From Pseudomonadaceae bacterium (GTDB taxonomy: Bacteria; Pseudomonadota; Gammaproteobacteria; Pseudomonadales; Azotimanducaceae), in NCBI GenBank assembly GCA_024743175.1, contig JANSXA010000002.1, forward strand, positions 434,001 to 498,000: a stretch of 64,000 bases of DNA, read 5' to 3'. Position 1 is the stretch's first letter. Every line of letters begins with the position of its first letter. Made by a program: the position numbers and the translations under genes. This document shows, in pieces, positions 43,679 to 52,144 of this stretch. The notes beneath the pieces were generated by a model. That model searched no databases. It had not been told where the DNA came from and worked only from the letters and a program-made list of their open reading frames with translations.

Positions 43679-44059
43679 CTACAAGCCAAGCGCTTTGCGC
43701 TGCTCAGGTTCATACACAATAATTGTCGCCTGATTACCTTCCGTATCGACAAACTCAGACAACTCGCCTACCGTGGGAATGGTGTGACGATGACCAATCA
43801 GGCGACCTCCAGACTGCTCGATCAATTCAGCAGTGGCGTCAAGATTTTCAACCGCTATTGAACCATGAAAACCATTCCGGCCGGTGCCAAGGGGCTCAAG
43901 GCGCTGCTGCAAGGCGCCATGCAGGCCTGCGTCGTGTATCAGATAGAAATCCGGTGGACCCCAATCTTCAAAACGCCAGCCGAATACAGACTCGTAAAAT
44001 ATTTTTGCACGTTCAACATCATCAGCCTCAATCGCAAAGTGAGCGAGCTTGTTTAGCAT
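43679..44059 (-). CDS. VOC-superfamily protein
   Basis: 126 residues, one two-module VOC protein: LNKLAHFAIEADDVERAKIFYESVFGWRFEDWG and FHGSIAVENLDATAELIEQSGGRLIGHRHTIPTVGELSEFVDTEGNQATI. Candidate metal ligands are His in LAHFA, His in FHGSI and Glu in the final strand region (the last is less clear, near SEFVDTEG). Members can be dioxygenases, lyases or metal-free binding proteins. The gene is monocistronic; its stop lies about 70 bases upstream of the MFS leader promoter. Confidence 0.9.
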   Translation of the reverse strand: MLNKLAHFAIEADDVERAKIFYESVFGWRFEDWGPPDFYLIHDAGLHGALQQRLEPLGTGRNGFHGSIAVENLDATAELIEQSGGRLIGHRHTIPTVGELSEFVDTEGNQATIIVYEPEQRKALGL

Positions 44060-44195
44060 AAATTACCCCGTCAGTCTTTCGAGAGGACCATTTCTACTCC
44101 TCTACGCAAACGTGTCAAGTGAACGCAAACGGGCGGTAACATTTTGCCCAGACAGCATGAACGTTTTGTTAGTGGAATAAGAAGTAGCGGCTGAC

Positions 44196-44393
44196 TCAGG
44201 CAGGTTCCGGCTCCATAAACAAACGCCAGCGCACTTCCGGGATAGGGAAATCCACAATGCGTGTTGCAGCACCCTGCTTGGTTGTGGTGCGCGCAAAGCC
44301 CCGTTCCCCATCGATGGAGACCACCAGATACAGGTGCTCATCAATATTGAACAGACGGCCTTCCAGCCTGGAGTCGAGCAAATCGTTAGCCAT
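44196..44393 (-). CDS. Small hypothetical protein (65 residues)
   Basis: The reading frame begins ATGGCTAACGAT and looks protein-like, with alternating strand residues (EGRLFNIDEHLYLVVSIDGERGFARTTT and ATRIVDFPIPEVRWRLF). No membrane segment or signal peptide. The ribosome binding site is poor, and no terminator follows. I do not recognise it. Confidence comes only from composition and the lack of a better frame between 44100 and 44500. Confidence 0.5.
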   Translation of the reverse strand: MANDLLDSRLEGRLFNIDEHLYLVVSIDGERGFARTTTKQGAATRIVDFPIPEVRWRLFMEPEPA

Positions 44394-44501
44394 GGTAGGA
44401 TTATGTCACCAACTTTCAGCGAAAGGGGGCGACCCTACATAGTAATGACAATTTGAATATCATATGGCGCAAAATCACAAAACCGTGTCAAAAAATTAGC
44501 G

Positions 44502-44999
44502 TCAGGCTGTGTCGATCATAGTAATTGAGCGTAATCGAAACTCTTTGTCATCTGGCGCTTGCCAGGCAGCATCAGCCAGCGCAAAAATTTCGTCGGACAC
44601 CAGCATTTGGAATGTGTCTCCCTGCTCCAGATTACGCTTCTGCACCCGAGCCATACGCTCTTTGCGCGGGGCACCAAGAACCACTACCTGCAGATCAAGG
44701 CCGGCATCCTCTGCTCTGTTATAGACGTCGATTCGATCAGCCTGTTGCACCAGACCCAACTCCAGCACTGCGGTAATACCCACTGCGCTGCAATTGAGCG
44801 CAGTGGCCCAGATCTGCTCGATACACCGCTGCTTACGCTCATTATACCAGTGCATGAAATCAACCTCTGGTCGATCCGGCCGAAAGAGCACAACCATCCA
44901 CTCGTCCAGGTTCAAGTGCAATGCATTGTGTTGTTGAGACAATTGCCTGGCATAGGTCGACTTGCCTGCACCAACCGGACCTTCAATCAGATAGATCAC
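44502..44999 (-). CDS. P-loop ATP-binding protein, small kinase-like (AAA_33 type)
   Basis: 165 residues. Walker A is EGPVGAGKSTYARQL near residue 6, and NLDEWM is a likely catalytic Asp region. A lid-like basic stretch, APRKERMARVQKRNLEQGDTF, follows. This is the pattern of small kinases related to zeta toxin, gluconate kinase and chloramphenicol phosphotransferase. No antitoxin-like partner adjoins it, so a toxin role is not supported. The substrate is unknown. Confidence 0.85.
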   Translation of the reverse strand: MIYLIEGPVGAGKSTYARQLSQQHNALHLNLDEWMVVLFRPDRPEVDFMHWYNERKQRCIEQIWATALNCSAVGITAVLELGLVQQADRIDVYNRAEDAGLDLQVVVLGAPRKERMARVQKRNLEQGDTFQMLVSDEIFALADAAWQAPDDKEFRLRSITMIDTA

Positions 45000-45081
45000 C
45001 TTTTCACCTGTGTTAAGCGGCCAGAGAAAGCCAACCTACACGTTTTGCATGTGTGATAGCAGTCTGCTAACTTGGTCTCTC

Positions 45082-46067
45082 TTATGCCGCTTCCCGCCGG
45101 CAGGCAAACCAGAATGACAGGTGCCCGAGAAGGCGCGACAACTGCTCACCTTCCACGCTGATCAGGGCTGATTCGGTCATCGTCCATTGCACGTCGCCGG
45201 TCAGCAAAACGGTCTCGCTATTCCTGGAAGCAGTAAATTCATAATCACCCCGCCGATAGGCTCGCACCGTGCGGGTTTGTGCATCTCCAATCAGCACAAT
45301 TTTTACGACTCCCACCTGATCGTTGATCACCTGCCCGCCTTCAAATGCGCTCAACGGCCAGGCGCGTTCGACACCACTCATACGCAGCCCAAATACCTGT
45401 TCTTTCTGCTTAAGCTGGCGATCAGCGGTAAGCGTTGGGGAACATCAGCTTGTTCGATTGATACAGCAAACCGGACGAGCCAAAAATAAGCGGCTTATTC
45501 CCGTCGGGCCGAGAGGTATCATATAAGATCCCTGAGCCACACAGCGTGCAATAAGCCAGGGCAACCGGCACACCACCCCAGACAACCTCTTCCAATCTTA
45601 TGGCATGCTTCACGCCCGGATAAATGAAGTCTTTAAATCCCGGGTCCAGACTTCCAAAAAGCGCGCTGAGGAAAACGTCAAAGCCTGCAAAGGGCTCAAT
45701 GCCTGGATTAGCCTGCAGCCACTGCATCCAACGCAACCAGTCATCCCCATAACGCTTTTTGGTTATACTCTGCAGCGTCTGCACCAGGTCATCACGCTGT
45801 GTTGGCCGGGCAAAACGCATGGCATGAATAAGCGCTGCTGCGATATCCGAATTACCGCGCCGTTTGATCCAACGCAGGGCACGGATCCGATTGTTTCCTG
45901 CACCATAGAGAATAAATCGGGAATTCAGGAGCGGATTATCAGTTAGCCCTGGAGGCAAGCTGCTGGTTTTTTTGAGCGTCTTTGTCGACAGCTGCGGCTG
46001 GTTTATTGGCGAGGCCTGCTCCAGTTGGCAACAGCATACACAGTAGTGCCGTTACAGTTTGTCGCAC
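45082..46067 (-). pseudogene. Broken DUF3179 gene (two homopolymer frameshifts, internal deletions)
   Basis: Three successive frames form one gene. A GTG start at 46067 gives a signal peptide (TALLCMLLPTGAGLA). At the A7 run (45967-45973 on the plus strand as T7), removing one base joins it to the second segment, which includes VALAYCTLCGSGILYD and FGSSGLLYQSNKLMF, the DUF3179 core. At the G4 run (45437-45440), one base fewer joins to ADRQLKQKEQVFGLRMSGVERAWPL and the C-terminus. Compared with intact members, two internal blocks appear missing, one before VPVALAYC and one between NKLMF and PTLTADR. Both junctions sit at short repeated motifs (GGV and LMF). Sequencing error could explain the frameshifts but not the missing blocks. 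Confidence 0.7.
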
Positions 46068-46072
46068 GTGTT

Positions 46073-47920
46073 CTATCCGAACTGATAAGGCTCCAGATCT
46101 TTCTGTGCCTTCAGCCGGAACTTATGCCATTGGCCACCACCGTAATAGGCCAGGCTGCCCGGCTCTGCTTCACCATGGCCGTTGTAATAAGTGATACAGT
46201 CGCGCAGTGGCCGAGTCACCTGATCCGCCATGCGGCAGTGTTCTGCATATTCATCTTCAGGTGCCTGCTTTACGTCTACGGTTCGAGCCCCGTTGTCCCG
46301 CATAGTGGACAGCATCCACACAACATAATCCGCATGTTCTTCTATGGCATTGGTGAAATTGAAGCTGCCACCGCCACCCTGGGGACCGGAGATAATAAAC
46401 AGATTCGGAAAGCCTTTGCTGTGCAGGCCCAGAAAAGTTTTGGTGCCTTCGCTCTGCCATTTGTCCCGCAGGGATTTTCCGCCACGACCGACAATCATGT
46501 TGAAGGTTGATGTTGCCATCCACTGAAACCCGGTGGCGTAGATCAATACATCTAACGGATATTCAACACCGTCGTGGACCACGCCACGCTCGTTGATTTC
46601 ACTCACCCCTCTGGGTGCTGTGTCGACCAGGTGCACATGGGGCAGGTTAAACGCAGGCAGGTACTCATCATGGAATGTGGGTCGTTTGCAGCCATAGGGA
46701 TAGTAGGGTTTTAACGCCTCGGCAGTTTTTGGGTCCTGCACAATGGCATCCACCCTGGCCCGGATCTGCTCCATGATGCGGAAGTTGGTATCCAGCTGTT
46801 TCTGCACCAGCTCTTCCTGAGTCAGTTTACCGGCATGGGCTTTGCGCTCTTTATAATCATCTACTTTGCCCGCCAGGTAATCATCATTGGCTTTCAGCGC
46901 GGTACGCCCTTCCGCAATTCTGGCAAATCGCGCACGACGTTTCTTGGCCCAGTCCGGCTCGGTGGCCCAGATGCGGCGTTCTTCTTCGGTGGTTTCACGC
47001 TGGTCGCGCACGTCGATAGACGAGGGTGTGCGCTGGAAAACGAACAGCTCGCCAACCGTTTTAGCCAACTCAGGCACCGCCTGTACAGCGGTTGCGCCGG
47101 TGCCGATGATGCCCACCCGCTTGCCTTTAAGATCAATGTTGTAATTCCAACGAGACGTGTGGAACGAATCACCCTGAAACGTTTCCATACCCTCAATTCT
47201 TGCCAGCTTCGGCGTTGTCAGAATGCCGTTAGCCAGAATCACAAAGCGCGCGCGCATGTTGTCACCCCGATCGGTGTGCACACGCCAACGCGCCTCTTCT
47301 TCATGCCACTGGGTCTTCTCCACCGTAGTATGAAACAGACACTTATCGTAAAAGCCAAACTTCTCCGCCATGGACTGGCAGTACTCCATGATTTCGAAAC
47401 CGGCGGCAAATTTCATCGACGGCACGTAGCCCATTTCTTCAAGCAGCGGCAGATAACTGTAGGACTCAACATCACAGGCGATACCAGGGTATCGGTTCCA
47501 GTACCAGGTACCGCCTACGTCGCCGCCTTTTTCGCAAAAACGGACGTCGGTAAATCCAGCCTCGCGCAATTTGTACCAGAGCAACAAGCCGGCAAACCCG
47601 GCACCGACTACAAGAATTTCACATTCGTCGTTTAAAGCTTCTCGCTCGACAGGCTCCGCTGAATAGACGTCCTGCAGATAGCGGCTGAACTCGCCTTCCA
47701 TTTCCATATAATCCGCAGCGCCTGCACGTGCTTCTTTAAACGCTTTGTATTTGGCCTGCTCCTCGGCATCAAACACAGCGCCAGGCGGCGGTGGCGGCAG
47801 TGTTTTCAAGGATTCGTCGGCAACCGTCGAATAGCCCTGGCCGGATATCTTTTCCGTCGCCTTTGCGGCGCGTGTGTTGAATATTTTGAGACCCGTAGCG
47901 GGGTCAATGCGAATGGACAT
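46073..47920 (-). CDS. Flavin-dependent Baeyer-Villiger-type monooxygenase
   Basis: 615 residues from the ATG at 47920, with GGGAGAAGAG upstream. FAD-binding motif VVGAGFAGLLLWYKLREAG near 97, then GGDVGGTWYWNRYPG, then the BVMO-type fingerprint FQGDSFHTSRWN, then the NADPH motif VGIIGTGATAVQAVP. This fits BVMOs of the cyclohexanone/phenylacetone monooxygenase type, which insert oxygen next to a ketone. The fingerprint's last residue is Asn where Pro or Asp is usual. The N-terminal 90 residues are an extension found in some relatives. The DUF3179 remnant follows directly downstream. Confidence 0.92.
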   Translation of the reverse strand: MSIRIDPATGLKIFNTRAAKATEKISGQGYSTVADESLKTLPPPPPGAVFDAEEQAKYKAFKEARAGAADYMEMEGEFSRYLQDVYSAEPVEREALNDECEILVVGAGFAGLLLWYKLREAGFTDVRFCEKGGDVGGTWYWNRYPGIACDVESYSYLPLLEEMGYVPSMKFAAGFEIMEYCQSMAEKFGFYDKCLFHTTVEKTQWHEEEARWRVHTDRGDNMRARFVILANGILTTPKLARIEGMETFQGDSFHTSRWNYNIDLKGKRVGIIGTGATAVQAVPELAKTVGELFVFQRTPSSIDVRDQRETTEEERRIWATEPDWAKKRRARFARIAEGRTALKANDDYLAGKVDDYKERKAHAGKLTQEELVQKQLDTNFRIMEQIRARVDAIVQDPKTAEALKPYYPYGCKRPTFHDEYLPAFNLPHVHLVDTAPRGVSEINERGVVHDGVEYPLDVLIYATGFQWMATSTFNMIVGRGGKSLRDKWQSEGTKTFLGLHSKGFPNLFIISGPQGGGGSFNFTNAIEEHADYVVWMLSTMRDNGARTVDVKQAPEDEYAEHCRMADQVTRPLRDCITYYNGHGEAEPGSLAYYGGGQWHKFRLKAQKDLEPYQFG

Positions 47921-48064
47921 AACTCTTCTCCCTTGCACCCCAGAGCGTATCTGAACACACGGCGGACATCGACCCCTGCTTGAGCGCACAACATGTTTGA
48001 TCAACAGCGACACACACACCTGAAACTCAGACAGATATACTCAACCCTTCTTCAAGCAGGGGAT

Positions 48065-48457
48065 ATGAAAACGATGAGCCATACAGATTTAGCAGAACAG
48101 TTATTCAGCGCCTTTCAAAACGCTGACGATGATGCCGCGCGCGCACTTTGCAGCCCGGATCTGAAAGCAATTCAGAACCACCGCCCGGCTATGGACCTGG
48201 AGGCACTGCTCGGATTTAACCAGGCGGTACAGCAGAAGGTGAAAGACTTCCATTACGCTGATGCCGTGCGGGCCGCGACAGCAGATGGGTTTGTTGAAGA
48301 ACACAGTGTCCGCGGCACGTTGCCGGATGGCAGCCCACTGCAGATTGCAGCCTGCGTTGTTGCCCAGGTCAAAGACGGTAAAATTACCGAGCTGCGCGAA
48401 TATCTGGATGGATCAAGCGCGCGAGGACTGATCAAAGCCCTCGCCGCTGACGGGTAA
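48065..48457 (+). CDS. SnoaL-like/NTF2-fold protein
   Basis: 130 residues from the ATG at 48065, which has GGGGA upstream; an ATG nine bases later is also possible. The cone-shaped NTF2-like fold is indicated by DLAEQLFSAFQNADDDAARALCSPDLKAI at the start and by VVAQVKDGKITELREYLDGSSARGLI at the end. Such proteins are isomerases, cyclases or ligand-binding proteins. The gene diverges from the monooxygenase gene by 144 bases and may be co-regulated with it. Confidence 0.82.
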   Translation: MKTMSHTDLAEQLFSAFQNADDDAARALCSPDLKAIQNHRPAMDLEALLGFNQAVQQKVKDFHYADAVRAATADGFVEEHSVRGTLPDGSPLQIAACVVAQVKDGKITELREYLDGSSARGLIKALAADG

Positions 48458-48466
48458 CGTCAGAAA

Positions 48467-48997
48467 TCAGGAGGCGCTATAGCGATCAAGTGATTCCTGA
48501 ATCAGGCGCTTGGCATCCTCTACCCCGCCCCAACGCTCAACCTCGACCCATTTGCCATCTTCGAGGTCTTTGTAGTGCTCAAAGAAGTGTGCAATCTGGT
48601 CCAGAGTAATGCGAGGTAGATCGTGGATATCTTTAACGTTTTCATAACGTCGTGTCAGCCGGGTTGAAGGCACGGCAACAACTTTCTCATCACCGCCGGC
48701 TTCGTCTTTCATCATCAGCACACCTATAGGTCGACAATTGACCACGGCACCCGGGGTTATTGCGCGGGTATTGGCAACAAGCACATCAATAGGATCACCA
48801 TCATCCGACAAGGTGTGAGGTACAAAACCATAGTTGCCGGGGTAGCGCATGGAGGTATACAAAAACCGGTCGACCACCAGAGCGCCGGCGTCTTTGTCCA
48901 TCTCATACTTGATGGGTTCACCGCCAACCGGTACTTCGATAATGACGTTGATATCGTTTGGCGCGTCGTCGCCAACGGTGATCCGTTCCAGGTTCAT
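48467..48997 (-). CDS. ppa: Inorganic pyrophosphatase
   Basis: 176 residues, family I soluble pyrophosphatase. The signature [10 protein letters not shown] (about 65-74) holds the metal-binding Asp residues. [34 protein letters not shown] and the [13 protein letters not shown] region are also conserved. It hydrolyses pyrophosphate, pulling biosynthetic reactions forward. Start ATG 48997; it stands alone and converges with the SnoaL-like gene (9-base gap). Confidence 0.97.
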   Translation of the reverse strand: MNLERITVGDDAPNDINVIIEVPVGGEPIKYEMDKDAGALVVDRFLYTSMRYPGNYGFVPHTLSDDGDPIDVLVANTRAITPGAVVNCRPIGVLMMKDEAGGDEKVVAVPSTRLTRRYENVKDIHDLPRITLDQIAHFFEHYKDLEDGKWVEVERWGGVEDAKRLIQESLDRYSAS

Positions 48998-49119
48998 GTA
49001 CTAACACCTCAGCTCTGGGCAAAAAGGCGGTAGTCTACCGTAGCCTTGGCCTTGCCGCGCCCTTTTGGTGTTAAGGAAACGTAAATTGGCGAGCGCTTTT
49101 TGGCCAGGGAGAAAAAACT

Positions 49120-50178
49120 CTACTCCTCCAGCCCCAGGATACGCCGGTTTTTTGAGTCGTCGGTGCCGCTGGCGGCAAAGTCGTCAAATGCTTTGTCTGT
49201 CACGCGGATAATGTGATCCCGGATAAACGCTGCGCCTTCGCGGGCACCATCTTCCTGGTGCTTCAAACAGCACTCCCATTCAAGCACTGCCCAGCCCTGA
49301 TAGTCATACCCGGCCAGTTTGGAAAAAATGGCTTTGAAATCAATCTGGCCGTCACCTAACGATCGAAATCTTCCAGGGCGCTGTAACCAGTCCTGATAGC
49401 CGCCATAAATGCCACTGCGGCCGGTTGGATTGAACTCAGCATCTTTGACATGAAACATCTTGATACGCTCATGGTAGATATCTATAAAGCTGAGATAGTC
49501 GAGCTGCTGCAGGAGAAAATGGCTTGGGTCGTAGAGAATGTTAGCGCGGCTGTGCCCGTCTACAGCGTCGAGAAACCGCTCAAACGTTACCCCATCGTGC
49601 AGATCCTCACTGGGGTGGATCTCGTAACAGACATTTACCCCGGCTTCTTCATGGGCATCGAGTATCGGTCGCCAGCGGCGGGCGAGCTCAGCAAAACCCT
49701 CTTCCACCAATCCCGGCGAACGCTGGGGCCACGGATACATCATCGGCCACAGTAAAGAACCTGAGAACGATACCTGCTCAGTCAGCCCAAGGTTTGCACT
49801 GGCTTTTGCCGCTAACGTGACCTGTTGTATCGCCCACTGGGTTCTGGCTTTGGGATTGCCGCGCACTTCGGGTGCTGCAAAACCATCAAAGAGCTCATCA
49901 TAAGCTGGATGCACTGCAACCAGCTGACCTTCCAGATGGGTGGACAACTCGGTGATGACCACACCCTGCGCTGCAACCCGTCCTTTCAGCTCATCACAGT
50001 AAGTCTTGCTCTGCGCTGCCAGCGCCACATCAATGAACGCCGGGTTACCAATGGGTACCTGCACACCCACAAAACCCATATCTGCCGCCCACTTCGCCAT
50101 CTGTTCGATGCTGTTAAAAGGCTCGTTATCATCCATAAACTGGGCCAGAAAAATCGCTGGCCCCTTTAACGTTTGCAT
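49120..50178 (-). CDS. Sugar phosphate isomerase/epimerase (TIM-barrel, AP-endonuclease-2 fold)
   Basis: 352 residues. FVGVQVPIGNPAFIDVALAAQ, VVITELSTHLEGQLVAVHPAYDELFDGF, the EAGVNVCYEIHPSEDLHDG strand with Glu and His ligands, NILYDPSHFLLQQLDYL, IKMFHVKDAEFNPTG and WAVLEWECCLKHQ form the metal site of the family. Relatives act in inositol or sugar catabolism. The gene lies 9 bases downstream of an oxidoreductase gene (Gfo/Idh/MocA) in an operon. Confidence 0.92.
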   Translation of the reverse strand: MQTLKGPAIFLAQFMDDNEPFNSIEQMAKWAADMGFVGVQVPIGNPAFIDVALAAQSKTYCDELKGRVAAQGVVITELSTHLEGQLVAVHPAYDELFDGFAAPEVRGNPKARTQWAIQQVTLAAKASANLGLTEQVSFSGSLLWPMMYPWPQRSPGLVEEGFAELARRWRPILDAHEEAGVNVCYEIHPSEDLHDGVTFERFLDAVDGHSRANILYDPSHFLLQQLDYLSFIDIYHERIKMFHVKDAEFNPTGRSGIYGGYQDWLQRPGRFRSLGDGQIDFKAIFSKLAGYDYQGWAVLEWECCLKHQEDGAREGAAFIRDHIIRVTDKAFDDFAASGTDDSKNRRILGLEE

Positions 50179-50187
50179 GTGTTTTTC

Positions 50188-51324
50188 CTAGTTCACGTCC
50201 AATTTTACCCAGGCACAATCCTGCGCAGAACTTTGCACCACCGCCTCTATGAACCGGTTACCCCGAAGCCCAGCCTCAATAGACGGGTACTCACCATGGG
50301 GTAAACCGTGCAGATGCAGACAGAAGTCCCGATAGATCTGTGCAAAGGCTTCAATATAACCTTCGGGATGACCCGCAGGGATGCGTGTTGCCGCTTGTGA
50401 GCGCTCGCCTGTACCTGGCCAGCCGCTGCGCCTTACCTCATAGGGTTTGTCAGGCCAGCGCACAATCAACGAGTTCGCATCACTCTGCCGCCACTCCAGA
50501 CCACCTCTTTCCCCATAGAGCTGCAAAGTCAGATCATTTTCTTTGCCGACTGCTATCTGGCTTGCGCTGATGGTGCCCCTCGCACCATTGCTCAGGCGCA
50601 ACAGCACGTTGCCGTCATCATCCAGAGCTCGGCCCGGAACAAAAGTTGAAAGATCTGCACAGACCGCCTCAATCGCCAGGCCACTGACAAAACTCAGTAG
50701 ATTTTCGGCGTGGCTGCCAATGTCTCCAAAACATCCTGCGCTTCCGGCCCGGGCAGGGTCTGTGCGCCACTGGGCCTGCTTACTGTCTGCTGCCTCCTGT
50801 GCCAACCAGCCCTGCAGGTAACTACAGCTGACCCGGCGGATAGCACCCAGGGCGCCACTGGCGACCAGATCACGGGCTTCTCTGATCATCGGGTAACCGG
50901 TGTAATTATGGGTCAGTGCAAATCGCAGTTCGCTCGCCTGCAACAGTTCCGCTAACTGCAGGGCCTCATCAACGTGCATGGCCAAAGGTTTGTCACAGAC
51001 CACATGAAAGCCTGCCTGCAGGGCAGCTTGCGCTACAGGCACATGCAGATGATTTGGCGTCACTATCACAACAAAGTCCATGCGCTCATCTGCCGGCAGC
51101 GCCTGTTCCTGCTTAAACATAACCTCATAGCCTGGATAACAGCGCTGTGCGGGAAGACGATAGATGTCCTGTCCGGAGCTTTGTGATCGTTGTGGATCCG
51201 AAGCAAAGGCGCCACACACCAGTTCTGCGTGACCATCGAGTTCAGCAGCCATCCGGTGAACCGGACCAATAAAAGCCCCCTGCCCACCGCCAACCATGCC
51301 AAATCTTAACTTACGCTTCTGCAC
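50188..51324 (-). CDS. Gfo/Idh/MocA-family sugar/polyol dehydrogenase
   Basis: 378 residues. The N-terminal Rossmann motif is GMVGGGQGAFIG, and CDKPLAMHVDEALQLAELL carries the catalytic Lys (DKP for the usual EKP). AGCFGDIGSHAENLLSF is the conserved GxxxDxGxH region with the catalytic Asp and His. It oxidises or reduces a sugar or cyclitol with NAD(P). It diverges from the second epimerase gene by 49 bases, so the two halves of the locus share a promoter region. Confidence 0.93.
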   Translation of the reverse strand: MQKRKLRFGMVGGGQGAFIGPVHRMAAELDGHAELVCGAFASDPQRSQSSGQDIYRLPAQRCYPGYEVMFKQEQALPADERMDFVVIVTPNHLHVPVAQAALQAGFHVVCDKPLAMHVDEALQLAELLQASELRFALTHNYTGYPMIREARDLVASGALGAIRRVSCSYLQGWLAQEAADSKQAQWRTDPARAGSAGCFGDIGSHAENLLSFVSGLAIEAVCADLSTFVPGRALDDDGNVLLRLSNGARGTISASQIAVGKENDLTLQLYGERGGLEWRQSDANSLIVRWPDKPYEVRRSGWPGTGERSQAATRIPAGHPEGYIEAFAQIYRDFCLHLHGLPHGEYPSIEAGLRGNRFIEAVVQSSAQDCAWVKLDVN

Positions 51325-51373
51325 CTACACTCCCTCCACAAACAACGCTACGATAGCCTAAAGGGAGGTCATC

Positions 51374-52144
51374 ATGAGCACAAATATCCCACCGGTTTCG
51401 GTGCAGCTTTATACTTTGCGGGACGCCTGTCAGGATGACTTCGATGATGTTCTGGCCGAGCTCGCCAGAATTGGATATGCAGGCGTGGAGCCTTTCAATC
51501 TGTTTGGAAAGTCACCAGATGAATTCTGCCAGCAGGTGCAGGACCTTGGCATGCGGGTCAGCTCGAGCCATTTCCCCTGGACCAATCGTGCCGAGAGCCT
51601 CAATGAGGTGGTTGAAACCATTCAGGCACTGGGTTTAACACGCGCACCGGGCGGCTTTGGACCAGATGATTTCAAAGACAGGGCCAGCCTTGAAAAGACC
51701 ATCGCAACCACCGCTGAACTGGTTGACGCATTGAAACCTCATGGTCTTACGCTGTTTCTGCACAATCATTATTGGGAATACGACCTGATTGATGGAAAAC
51801 CCGGTTACCATTATCTGCAGGATGCAGTGCCTGACGTGGAATTTGAAATCGACACGTACTGGGCTGCTAATTTCGGCCAGTGCAATCCTGCAGAGGAGAT
51901 CACCCGGGTCAACAAACGTGTGCCGCTGATTCACGTCAAAGACGGGCCGTTAGTCAAAGGTCAGAGCCATGTAGCTGTCGGCGATGGCGCCATGGACATT
52001 CCCGCGCTGTTTACCGCCGCTGACCCGGACACGCTGGAGTGGGCAGTGGTTGAGCTGGATCAGTGTGACACTGACATGATGACCGCAGTCACCGCGAGCT
52101 ATCAATACCTTACCTCTAACCAACTGGCGCAAGGAAATGTCTGA
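51374..52144 (+). CDS. Sugar phosphate isomerase/epimerase (TIM-barrel)
   Basis: 256 residues. The IolE/Xyl-isomerase-like fold is shown by VSVQLYTLRDACQDDFDDVLAELARIGYAGVEPFN, LTLFLHNHYWEYDLIDG, VEFEIDTYWAANFGQCNP and PLIHVKDGPLVKGQSHVAVGDGAMDIPAL, whose Glu, His and Asp make the metal site. It is a paralogue-class relative of the gene at 49120-50178. Translation is coupled to the aminotransferase gene by an 8-base overlap. GGGAGG precedes the ATG. Confidence 0.92.
   Translation: MSTNIPPVSVQLYTLRDACQDDFDDVLAELARIGYAGVEPFNLFGKSPDEFCQQVQDLGMRVSSSHFPWTNRAESLNEVVETIQALGLTRAPGGFGPDDFKDRASLEKTIATTAELVDALKPHGLTLFLHNHYWEYDLIDGKPGYHYLQDAVPDVEFEIDTYWAANFGQCNPAEEITRVNKRVPLIHVKDGPLVKGQSHVAVGDGAMDIPALFTAADPDTLEWAVVELDQCDTDMMTAVTASYQYLTSNQLAQGNV

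Noticed and set aside
45967-45973. Programmed -1 frameshift at the A7 run of the DUF3179 gene
   Set aside because: A -1 slip leads to a stop in the third frame; a +1 shift (or one base fewer) is needed, which fits an indel better.
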